DNA from: Heyndrickxia coagulans 36D1
GTDB lineage: Bacteria; Bacillota; Bacilli; Bacillales; Bacillaceae_C
Assembly: GCF_000169195.2 (NCBI RefSeq)
Contig: NC_016023.1
Coordinates: 2,418,001 to 2,482,000 of the forward strand
DNA: 64,000 nt
Direction of reading: 5' to 3'
A model generated the notes under the pieces. It did no database searches, was not told where the DNA came from, and worked only from the letters and a program-made list of their open reading frames with translations. Positions 42,527-49,970 of this stretch are shown here, in pieces. Positions within the stretch are counted from its first letter, which is position 1; every line of letters begins with the position of its first letter. The translations under genes and the position numbers were made by a program.

Positions 42527-43810
42527 ATGGCCAACAAGAAAAAAGACAAAGTGTTGATATTAACAGGCGCTTTTGGGGAAGGGCATTTGCAGGCCGCCCG
42601 GGCAATTGAACAGGCGATGAAAATTCGTTCCCCAAAAGCAGACCCGGTTGTCGTCGATTTCATGGAATGGGTCCATCCCACCTTATTCCCGGTCAGCCAC
42701 TATGTTTATATGAAAGGTATTGAAAAGTTCCCGAATCTTTACGGGTATTTGTACCGTAAAACGTATGGAAGGAATGCCCTGTCAAAAACATTGACCGGCT
42801 TATTTTCAACGGGGATGAGAAAGACGCTGCGGATGCTCGAAACGATACGCCCATCCGTTATTGTCAGCACCTATCCTTTTGCGTCTTCTATGATTTCAAA
42901 ATTAAAGGAATACGGGCTTACGGATATTCCGCTCGTTACCGTCATTACCGACCATACGCACCACAGTTCATGGCTGCACCCGTACACAGATCACTATGTC
43001 GTTGGTTCGCATATGTTGCGCCGGCAGTTGATCAGGCTCGGCATTCCCGGCCGAAAAATTTCCTGTACAGGGATCCCGATTAAACCGAGTTTCCTGAAAC
43101 CGGTGAACAAGCAGGCTTTGTACAAAAAATACGGCCTCGATCCGGCGTTGCCGGCCGTGCTTGTCATGGGCGGCGGGGAAGGCCTGTTCGGGGACGGGCT
43201 GTTCACGGCTGAAAAACTGGACGAGGTACCTTTCCGCATGCAGCTGTTGATCGTGTGCGGGCATAATGAAAAACTACGCGCCCGCCTGATGGATGATCTG
43301 AAAGGGACGAAGCACAAGGTTTTCGTGCTCGGCTATATTGATTATGTGCGTGATTTAATGGCTGTCTCGGACGTGATGATTACGAAACCGGGCGGCGTGA
43401 CAACAGCGGAAGCATTGGCCATGGAACTGCCGATGATTTTATACAAAGCGCTGCCGGGCCAGGAAGAAGATAACGCAGCCTTTTTAACACAAGCGGGCGC
43501 AGCAGTTGAGGCAGCAGATGAAGGCACGTTAATCCGGTGTTTAGCCCGCCTGAATGAAAACAGGGCACAGCTTGCGAAGATGAAAAGAAACACGCTATCG
43601 ATTCAAAACAGAGAGGCCGCTTTTCGGGTGCTTTCCGTTATTGACCAGGCGAAATATGCACGGCTCATTCATGCGTCTGATCCGGAAATGCCGGATACCG
43701 CGCACGGAAAGTATGCAAGGATGCGAAAAAAGGCTTTGCTTGTGCATCACCCGCATGAATCTTTGGATGAAAGGAGCGGCACGGTTTGGAAGTCATCATC
43801 TGGGTATTGA
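42527..43810 (+). CDS. Diacylglycerol glucosyltransferase-like protein, second copy (GT28)
   Basis: The 427-residue GT-B enzyme begins KVLILTGAFGEGHLQAARAI (MGDG-synthase domain) and has VITDHTHHSSWLHP, VMGGGEGLFGDG and MITKPGGVTTAEALAM in the donor-sugar domain, then an extra basic C-terminal tail (about 50 residues). The ATG at 42527 is preceded by GGGGGGAAAAGAG; an earlier in-frame start adds 28 foreign residues. It overlaps the deacetylase gene by 25 bases and heads a three-gene unit. Confidence 0.88.
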   Translation: MANKKKDKVLILTGAFGEGHLQAARAIEQAMKIRSPKADPVVVDFMEWVHPTLFPVSHYVYMKGIEKFPNLYGYLYRKTYGRNALSKTLTGLFSTGMRKTLRMLETIRPSVIVSTYPFASSMISKLKEYGLTDIPLVTVITDHTHHSSWLHPYTDHYVVGSHMLRRQLIRLGIPGRKISCTGIPIKPSFLKPVNKQALYKKYGLDPALPAVLVMGGGEGLFGDGLFTAEKLDEVPFRMQLLIVCGHNEKLRARLMDDLKGTKHKVFVLGYIDYVRDLMAVSDVMITKPGGVTTAEALAMELPMILYKALPGQEEDNAAFLTQAGAAVEAADEGTLIRCLARLNENRAQLAKMKRNTLSIQNREAAFRVLSVIDQAKYARLIHASDPEMPDTAHGKYARMRKKALLVHHPHESLDERSGTVWKSSSGY

Positions 43811-44529
43811 TTTTATTCATTCTCATATATGCTATTATTCCATATGTTTTAGCGGCCAAACTCGGTTTTTGGGTATGTTGGAAAGGAAAAAAAGATGCGG
43901 AGATTGCGCTCACCTTTGATGACGGGCCGGACCCGGTCTATACGCCGGTACTGCTTGATCTTTTAAAGCGGGAAAGAATTAAGGCCACTTTCTTTCTCGT
44001 CGGGGAAAGGGCGGCCCGGTATCCGGAACTCGTTTTGCGCATGTCGCGTGAAGGGCATTGTATCGGCCTTCATAATTATAAGCACCAGTGCAACTGGCTG
44101 ATCAGCCCTTGGAAAAATGCGCGCACGCTTGAGCAGTCGGCACGGATTATTGAAAACATCACCGGCGAGAGACCGGTTTTTTACCGCCCGCCGTGGGGAA
44201 TGATGCATCTGCTGGACTTTTTTCTGCACAAGCAGTTCCGCATGGTGCACTGGTCGAAAATGTTCCGCGATTGGAAGAGAAAAGGCGGTTCGAAAAAGGT
44301 TTCAAACGGCCTGATCACCCGGGTGGAAAGCGGCGATGTGATTTTGCTGCATGATTGCGGCGTCACGCCGGGCGCAGATGAGGATGCCCCGCAGTATACA
44401 ATTGAAGGTTTGCGGGTTGCGATTCCGGCATTAAAAGCGCGCGGCTTCCGGTTCGTGCGGATGGACGAGATGTTTGACAAACATTTTTCTATCAAAACCA
44501 GCCATAGAAGAAAGGAAATAGAGCCATGA
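43786..44529 (+). CDS. Polysaccharide deacetylase (CE4), membrane-anchored
   Basis: A 247-residue protein. An N-terminal membrane helix (3-24) is followed by a NodB domain: D45/D46 (TFDDGPDP), H96 and H100 (GLHNYKH, metal ligands), RPPWG and the late LLHD motif. It would remove N-acetyl groups from a wall or capsule polymer. The start is TTG within the end of the preceding gene, with AAAGGAGC upstream. It overlaps the next gene by 4 bases. Confidence 0.9.
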   Translation: MEVIIWVLILFILIYAIIPYVLAAKLGFWVCWKGKKDAEIALTFDDGPDPVYTPVLLDLLKRERIKATFFLVGERAARYPELVLRMSREGHCIGLHNYKHQCNWLISPWKNARTLEQSARIIENITGERPVFYRPPWGMMHLLDFFLHKQFRMVHWSKMFRDWKRKGGSKKVSNGLITRVESGDVILLHDCGVTPGADEDAPQYTIEGLRVAIPALKARGFRFVRMDEMFDKHFSIKTSHRRKEIEP

Positions 44530-45104
44530 ATGAGAACGCCAGATTGTTTTTTATGGTCCACAACTTGTCAGGGCATGAAAAATTACTGGATGACATCATG
44601 ATTTTTTTTACACAGGATGCCTTGCCGCTTTTTGCCGCTGTTTTATTGATTGTGTGGTTTTTAGGCAATGATAAAATGAAAAACATGGTGCTTTATGCCG
44701 GCATTGCCGGTGTTGCCGCTTTGCTGGTCAATTATGTGATTACGCTTGTTTATTATGAACCGCGGCCATTTGTCACGTATCATACCAGCATTTTAATTCC
44801 GCATGCGGCCGACGACTCATTTCCGAGCGACCATGCGACAGGCACGTTTGCCATGGCTTTCGCCTTATGGGTGCGGAACCGGAAACTCGGATTAGCGATG
44901 ATGCTCTGTGCCGTTTTGACCGGCATTTCCCGTGTATGGGTCGGGCACCATTATCCGGGGGATATTGCGGCAAGCATTATTGTTGCCTTGTTCACAGTAT
45001 GGACCATCCAAAAAATGAAAGGGTTGTTTGACCCGGCTTTTAGCACGCTGATCGGCTGGTATCATGACATATGGGCGAAAATTACAAAAAAAGGATATAA
45101 ATGA
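44526..45104 (+). CDS. PAP2-family phosphatase, probable undecaprenyl-diphosphate phosphatase (BcrC-like)
   Basis: A 192-residue membrane protein with about five helices and the three PAP2 motifs: YYEPRP, PSDHAT and SRVWVGHHYPGD. BcrC-type enzymes recycle undecaprenyl diphosphate on the outer face and protect against bacitracin. The ATGA overlap with the deacetylase shows co-expression. A role on a different lipid phosphate cannot be excluded. Confidence 0.85.
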   Translation: MNENARLFFMVHNLSGHEKLLDDIMIFFTQDALPLFAAVLLIVWFLGNDKMKNMVLYAGIAGVAALLVNYVITLVYYEPRPFVTYHTSILIPHAADDSFPSDHATGTFAMAFALWVRNRKLGLAMMLCAVLTGISRVWVGHHYPGDIAASIIVALFTVWTIQKMKGLFDPAFSTLIGWYHDIWAKITKKGYK

Positions 45105-45174
45105 CCCGGCAAAATCTATCGAAAAGAGGGCGGGACACCATCTAGCACTGTGCCCTGTCACTCTAAATCAATTT

Positions 45175-45219
45175 AAAAGACGTTGCGGCACGAATCGAAA
45201 TGGTGCCTCAACGTCTTTT
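45175..45219 (+). terminator. Terminator after the PAP2 gene
   Basis: Arms AAAAGACGTTG-C-GGCAC and GTGCC-T-CAACGTCTTTT form a 16-pair stem with one mismatch; TTTTGTATTTT follows. Confidence 0.85.
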
Positions 45220-45237
45220 GTATTTTATATCTATATA

Positions 45238-45460
45238 GGGCTTGCTGAATAAGCGAAATTCCTAGATTTGGAAAGGATGCTGACAGCTTTGGCAACCATT
45301 TAAATGCAAAGGTTTTACAACAAATCCAGGGAAATGCCTGCACGCGAAAGCCGATTCAACGTATGGAGAAGACAAACTCACGCATTTTCGCATATATTTT
45401 GCGATGGAGTTTGCAGACAAATTGGGTACAAATTCAGAACCGGATTCGTTCAGCAAGCCC
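45238..45460. mobile_element. MITE-like element, copy 1
   Basis: The ends are inverted: GGGCTTGCTGAAT at the left and its near complement TTCAGCAAGCCC at the right, each flanked by TATATA (likely target duplication at TA). The interior encodes no full protein. Its right-hand 50 bases are nearly identical to one end of the copy at 49352, and its left end matches the other end of that copy and the remnant at 49800. No transposase for it is in the window. Confidence 0.75.
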
Positions 45461-45569
45461 TATATAAAGTGAACAAAATGTTGCCGCTCTTTTGCCTGCC
45501 GCAAAAAGTCATCATCCGGCAAATTGGTGCGCGGGCTTGATGCAAAAACTGAAGAGCATTTTATAAATG
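45461..45569 (-). repeat. Dispersed non-coding repeat, copy A
   Basis: Homologous to copies at 38413 and 53418. On the minus strand it lies just after the katA stop. The MITE-like element abuts its end, inside the TATATA that the copies share. Confidence 0.75.
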
Positions 45570-45604
45570 TGCATTTAGCGGCACCGCAAACCTTCATCCG
45601 CCAG

Positions 45605-47101
45605 TTATTTCCTCGAAACAGCCGCCTCTACTTCGCTCATCGGAATGCCGAGTGCGCGCGCGACGCCCTCGCCGTATGCCGGATCTGCATAATAACAGTT
45701 CGTAATATGGCGGAGCTGGACTTCTCTTGTCGTTCCCTGCATATTGCGGGCGGTGTTTGCAAACAGTCGTTGCTGTTCTTCCGGCGCCATCAGCCTGAAC
45801 AGTTTGCCGGGCTGTTCATAATAGTTGTCGTCATCTTCACGGAAATTGTGATAGTCAGCCGTACCTAAAATATCGAGTGCCGGTTCTGCGTGCTCCTTGC
45901 TGTCTTCCCATTCGCCGTAACTGTTCGGGCTGTATGAAACGGAACCGCCTTCAGCCGGATTGAAAACCCGCATTGCGCCATCGCGGTGGTACGGATGGAA
46001 GTGTTCCGCTTTTTTCGGATAGTTGACAGGAATTTGCCAGTGGTTGACGCCTAACCGGTAACGCTGCGCATCGCCGTAAGAGAAAAGGCGGCCCTGCAGC
46101 ATTTTATCCGGCGAGAACCCGATGCCCGGCACAATATTGGTCGGGGCGAACGCGGCCTGTTCGACTTCTGCAAAATAGTTTTCCGGGTTGCGGTTCAGTT
46201 CCACGATACCCACTTCAATCAACGGAAAATCTTTATGGTACCATACCTTTGTTAAATCGAACGGATTATACGGAAGGTTTTTCGCCTCTTCTTCCGTCAT
46301 CACCTGGATGTACATCGTCCAGCGCGGATAGTCGCCGCTTTCAATCGCTTCGTACAAATCGCGCTGATGGCTGTCGCGGTCGCGGCCGATGATTTCCTGT
46401 GCTTCTTCATCCGTCAGGTTTTTGATGCCCTGTTGTGTTTTAAAGTGGAATTTGACCCAGACGCGTTCATTGTTTGCGTTGAACATGCTGTACGTATGGC
46501 TGCCGAACATATGCATATTCCGGTAGCTTGCCGGAATGCCACGGTCGCTCATCGTAATCGTTACTTGGTGGAGCGCTTCAGGAAGCAGCGTCCAAAAATC
46601 CCAGTTTGCCTGTGCACTGTGCATATTGGTGCGCGGGTTGCGTTTGACGACATGGTTCAAATCCGGGAAACGTTTCGGGTCTCTGAGGAAAAATACAGGC
46701 GTGTTGTTCCCGACAAGGTCCCAATTGCCTTCTTCTGTGTAAAATTTCATGGCCGTTCCGCGGATATCGCGTTCGGCATCCGCCGCGCCGCGTTCGCCGG
46801 CAACGGTTGAGAAACGGATGAACATATCGGTTTTTTTGCCGACTTTTGAGAAAAGTTTTGCCTTCGTATATTTCGTTATATCGTTTGTCACCGTGAATGT
46901 CCCGTAGGCGCCGGAACCTTTTGCATGCATCCGCCGCTCCGGGATCACTTCTCGGTCGAAGTGGGCCAGCTTTTCAATAAACCAGACATCCTCCATCAAT
47001 AACGGCCCTCTTTTGCCGGCGGTTTTTGAATCTGTGTCATTCGGAACCGGGGCACCGAATGCAGTTGTCATTTTTTTGTTGTCTTTTTGATCACTCATCA
47101 T
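45605..47101 (-). CDS. katA: Catalase (monofunctional, haem)
   Basis: The 498-residue clade 3 catalase decomposes hydrogen peroxide. The active-site H59 ([12 protein letters not shown]), [20 protein letters not shown] and the haem-tyrosine region [14 protein letters not shown] are present. AAAGGTGGG precedes the first of two ATG codons. PerR control is usual for vegetative catalase; the promoter region is AT-rich, with only a degenerate PerR-like half-site. Confidence 0.97.
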   Translation of the reverse strand: MMSDQKDNKKMTTAFGAPVPNDTDSKTAGKRGPLLMEDVWFIEKLAHFDREVIPERRMHAKGSGAYGTFTVTNDITKYTKAKLFSKVGKKTDMFIRFSTVAGERGAADAERDIRGTAMKFYTEEGNWDLVGNNTPVFFLRDPKRFPDLNHVVKRNPRTNMHSAQANWDFWTLLPEALHQVTITMSDRGIPASYRNMHMFGSHTYSMFNANNERVWVKFHFKTQQGIKNLTDEEAQEIIGRDRDSHQRDLYEAIESGDYPRWTMYIQVMTEEEAKNLPYNPFDLTKVWYHKDFPLIEVGIVELNRNPENYFAEVEQAAFAPTNIVPGIGFSPDKMLQGRLFSYGDAQRYRLGVNHWQIPVNYPKKAEHFHPYHRDGAMRVFNPAEGGSVSYSPNSYGEWEDSKEHAEPALDILGTADYHNFREDDDNYYEQPGKLFRLMAPEEQQRLFANTARNMQGTTREVQLRHITNCYYADPAYGEGVARALGIPMSEVEAAVSRK

Positions 47102-47131
47102 TTTCCCACCTTTTGCTATTTTGATGTCTAT

Positions 47132-47159
47132 ATTATAACTGATTCATTATAAAAATCAA
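47132..47159 (-). promoter_or_regulatory. katA promoter
   Basis: On the minus strand: TTGATT, 16 bases, TATAAT. The spacer lies in the inverted repeat TTATAA-N8-TTATAA (47133-47152), which might be a divergent PerR or Fur-type site; only one half fits the PerR consensus well. Confidence 0.55.
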
Positions 47160-47405
47160 TATTTATTTATAATAAATTTAAAGTAAAGTTTTTTATATCA
47201 AAAGAAAAGGGGTGGAAATAGAAGTGAGATAGAAATTTTCTATTTTCATTTTCGATATTTAATTCTCAATTGCGGAATAGGAAAGGGAGAAAAAGCGCTT
47301 TTGGACGCTTTTTCCGGCCGGGATGATGCCGCCTGCTTTTAATAGTGGCTTTGCCGGGCATTTTTTGGTATAAATAAGTTAAACGACTGGATAAGGATGA
47401 ATCAT

Positions 47406-48437
47406 ATGCTGAATGAGAAGCCAAACCTGGAGAACGATGCATCTTTTTATATTCCGGAAAGCGGTTTATTATACATACAAAAAACACAGGCTGTCATTGA
47501 ATATATGACGCAGAAATCCTGTGTATACGAAGTCCTTTCCGAGCATTTAATGGTTCCGTTTGAAGAAAAGGATACTTTATTTGATATCATAAAAGATATG
47601 CCCGAAACGGTTGATCTGTTCACCAGTGTCCATCCGTCCGGGTCCGGATTTTCGGTGCTCTCCCTGCCGCTTTCTCAATTAAAAGAGCGCATCCGCTATG
47701 AGATGCTTGTAAAAGTGATTATTTCCGGCAGCCTGACGAGTTATTTTCAGCCGATCATCCGCATTCAGGACAACCAAATATACGGCTATGAATCTTTGCT
47801 GCGCACCCGTTTGCCGAACCGGAACATTCCCCCGGGCCTATTATTTGATGTCGCCCATAAAACCGGACTGCATTCGTTATTGGATTTGCGCGCCAGGGAA
47901 GCGGCACTGAAAGCCCGTGCTGAGAAACTTCCCCGCGGCGTGAAGAGCTTTATCAATTTTTTGCCCGCTTCGATTTATGATTACAAGTTTTGCTTGCGGC
48001 ATACGTTTACTTTGATCGAACAGTACGATATTTCCCCGGAGGACCTTGTCTTTGAGGTTGTGGAAACCGAGAAGATCAATGATGTCCACTTTTTAAAAAA
48101 GATACTCGGGATCTACCGTGATCTTGGCGTCGGCGTGGCGCTTGATGATCTCGGTTCAGGGTACGCAACGCTTGAAACTTTGAAAATTTTAAATCCGAAC
48201 TATGTGAAAATCGACCGTTTTTTCATTTCCCATTGCGACGAGAATAAGGTCAAACAGCGCTTTTTGCAGGAAGTCATGGAAATTGCGGGAGAAACCGGTA
48301 TTTATGTGCTAGCGGAAGGAATTGAACGCGAAGAAGAACTGCTCTATTGCAAATCGATCGGCATGCATTTGGCGCAAGGGTACTATATTGGAAAACCCGC
48401 TCCCGAACCCGCTGCGATCATTCTTGGGGGAAATTAG
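47406..48437 (+). CDS. EAL-domain protein (cyclic-di-GMP phosphodiesterase or sensor)
   Basis: A 343-residue protein with an N-terminal part of about 100 residues that I cannot assign and a complete EAL domain (about 103-340). Key residues appear intact: E129 (YESLLR in place of EALLR), N in INFLP, E in EVVET, DD in ALDDLGSG, K in VKIDR, E in AEGIE and Q in AQGYY. Hydrolysis of cyclic-di-GMP is therefore likely. I chose the ATG at 47406, since AAGG ends 9 bases before it; the ATG at 47397 directly abuts that site. No GGDEF domain is present. Confidence 0.88.
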   Translation: MLNEKPNLENDASFYIPESGLLYIQKTQAVIEYMTQKSCVYEVLSEHLMVPFEEKDTLFDIIKDMPETVDLFTSVHPSGSGFSVLSLPLSQLKERIRYEMLVKVIISGSLTSYFQPIIRIQDNQIYGYESLLRTRLPNRNIPPGLLFDVAHKTGLHSLLDLRAREAALKARAEKLPRGVKSFINFLPASIYDYKFCLRHTFTLIEQYDISPEDLVFEVVETEKINDVHFLKKILGIYRDLGVGVALDDLGSGYATLETLKILNPNYVKIDRFFISHCDENKVKQRFLQEVMEIAGETGIYVLAEGIEREEELLYCKSIGMHLAQGYYIGKPAPEPAAIILGGN

Positions 48438-48611
48438 GGGCTTTCGGGTTTTGCAATGGCCGTTTTTGTAGCGTTTGCTAAAAAATGAATCTTCATTGCG
48501 TTTACGAGGCTGGACCTGAAAGATAGGTCGGCTTTTTTAATTTCTTCAGCAAGGATGCGAATCAGCGGACCTGGCAAAAAAAGAGAAACTAGCCGTACAG
48601 TGAGGTCAAAT
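48438..48611. other. Gap between the EAL gene and array 2
   Basis: No gene or clear terminator is seen. Confidence 0.4.
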
Positions 48612-49350
48612 TGTTCTTTTGCGTGATGTAAAAGGACCAAAAGGAGTCGCGTTTGGGTCCGAAATGTCTTTTTGAAGCTGTCAAAAGGACAAAACACGTT
48701 GCATCCGGGTCTGAAATGTCCTTTTGAAGCTGTCAAAAGGACAAACGGAGCTGAATCCTGGCTCGAAATGTCCTTTTGAAGCCGTCAAAAGGACAAATTG
48801 ACCTCCACCCGGGCCCAAAATGTCTTTTTGAAGCTGTCAAAAGGACAAAACACGTTGCATCCAGACCCGAAATGTCCTTTTGAAACTGCCAAAAGGACAA
48901 ACGGAGCTTCAGCCGGGCTCGAAATGTCCTTTTGAAGCTATCAAAAGGACAAAAGGAGCAGCATCCGGGTCTGAAATGTCTTTTTGAAGCTATCAAAAGG
49001 ACAAAAGGAGCAGCATCCGGGCTCGAAATGTCCCTTTGTAGCCGTCAAAAGGACAAAACACGTTGCATCCGAGCCCGAAATGTCCTTTTGAAGCCGTCAA
49101 AAGGACAAATTGACCTCCACCCGGGCCCAAAATGTCTTTTTGAAGCTGTCAAAAAGACAAAAGGAGCTGAATCCGGGTCTGAAATGTCCTTTTGAAGCTG
49201 TCAAAGGGACAAAAGGAGCAGCATCTGGGCTCGAAATGTCCCTTTGTAGCCGTCAAAAGGACAAAACACGTTGCATCCGAGCCCGAAATGTCCTTTTGAA
49301 TCTGCCAAAAGGACAAAAGGAGCTGCATCCTGGCTCGAAATGTCCTACTT
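48612..49350. repeat. Hairpin array 2: 15 units at exactly 52-bp period
   Basis: Units start at 48612 (degenerate), 48664, 48716 and every 52 bases to 49340, where the last is cut by the MITE-like element. The arms are TGTCCTTTTGA and TCAAAAGGACA around a 5-base loop (AGCTG and variants), with a 25-base spacer that varies as a small set of types (CACGTTGCATCC, GGAGCAGCATCC, TTGACCTCCACC). The flanks GAAATGTCCTT and GGACAAA recall array 1, but the inner arms and spacers differ. No indels occur despite many substitutions. The array lies between two convergent genes. Confidence 0.95.
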
Positions 49351-49351
49351 G

Positions 49352-49495
49352 GGGCTTGGTGAACGAATCCGATTCTGAATTTGTACCCAATTTGTCAGCA
49401 AGCTCTTTTTCAAAATATAGAAGAATCCATCTTTAACCCTTGCACATTGTATTAAGTTTTTCCAAATCTAGGAAGTTTGGTGATTCAGCAAGCCC
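49352..49495. mobile_element. MITE-like element, copy 2
   Basis: The ends are GGGCTTGGTGAACGAATCC and TGATTCAGCAAGCCC. They match the ends of the element at 45238 (inverted orientation), including GATTCTGAATTTGTACCC and CCAAATCTAGGAA. The interior is shorter and different. It interrupts the last unit of array 2, and array 3 begins three bases after its end. Confidence 0.75.
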
Positions 49496-49498
49496 TAT

Positions 49499-49798
49499 GT
49501 TAAGGAAGCGTGGAAAAACGAAGTCCTTCCTCAACATAGACCCCGTCTACGTTAAGGAAGCATGGAAAAACGAAGCCCTTCCTTAACATAGACCCCGTCT
49601 ACGTTAAGGAAGCAAGCAAAAACGAGGGTCTTCCTTCACATAGGGCACGTCTACGTTAAGGAAGCGTGGAAAAACGAAGGCCTTCCTTCACATAGAGCGC
49701 GTCTACGTTAAGGAAGCGTGGAAAAACGAAGGCCTTCCTTCACATAGAGCGCGTCTACGTTAAAGAAGCACGAAAAAAAACCGGCCTCCAGCATTCTT
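49499..49798. repeat. Hairpin array 3: six units at exactly 52-bp period
   Basis: Units start at 49499, 49551, 49603, 49655, 49707 and 49759 (the last degenerate). Each unit has arms GTTAAGGAAG and CTTCCTTAAC (or one-base variants) around CGTGGAAAAACGAAG, then a second small hairpin TAGAC/GTCTA in most units. The sequence is unrelated to arrays 1 and 2 apart from the period and the hairpin design. Confidence 0.92.
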
Positions 49799-49799
49799 A

Positions 49800-49830
49800 C
49801 CAAATCTAAGAATTTTGCTTATTCATCCCT
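49800..49830. mobile_element. Remnant of a MITE-like end
   Basis: CCAAATCTAAGAATTTTGC followed by TTATTCATCCCTA matches the left-end region of copy 1 (complement), with the GCAAGC of the terminal repeat lost. It closes array 3 on the right, so array 3 is framed by two related ends. Confidence 0.6.
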
Positions 49831-49936
49831 ACTTGAAAGAAGCTAAATCGAACAGGAACCGGGGTTTGCAGGTAAATCCCGGCTTTCCCAAGTTTTACCT
49901 CTCCGACGCAAGCGCTGGTGCTGCTTCCACATGCAG

Positions 49937-49970
49937 AAAAAAGAGGTTGCCCCTGGGCAACCTCTTTTTT
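49937..49970. terminator. Terminator of the RND exporter gene (bidirectional)
   Basis: A stem GAGGTTGCC/GGCAACCTC with loop CCTG is flanked by A6 on the left and T6 on the right. It adjoins the stop of the minus-strand gene. Confidence 0.88.

Noticed and set aside
47133-47152. Definite PerR box before katA
   Set aside because: TTATAA-N8-TTATAA is palindromic, but it does not fit the 7-1-7 PerR pattern on one side, so I leave it only as a possibility.
48612-49350. Open frames on both strands with repeated peptides inside array 2 (for example 48733-48996 and 48932-49195)
   Set aside because: They arise because few stops occur in the repeats; the 52-base period shifts frame at each unit, there is no ribosome-binding site and no known product.
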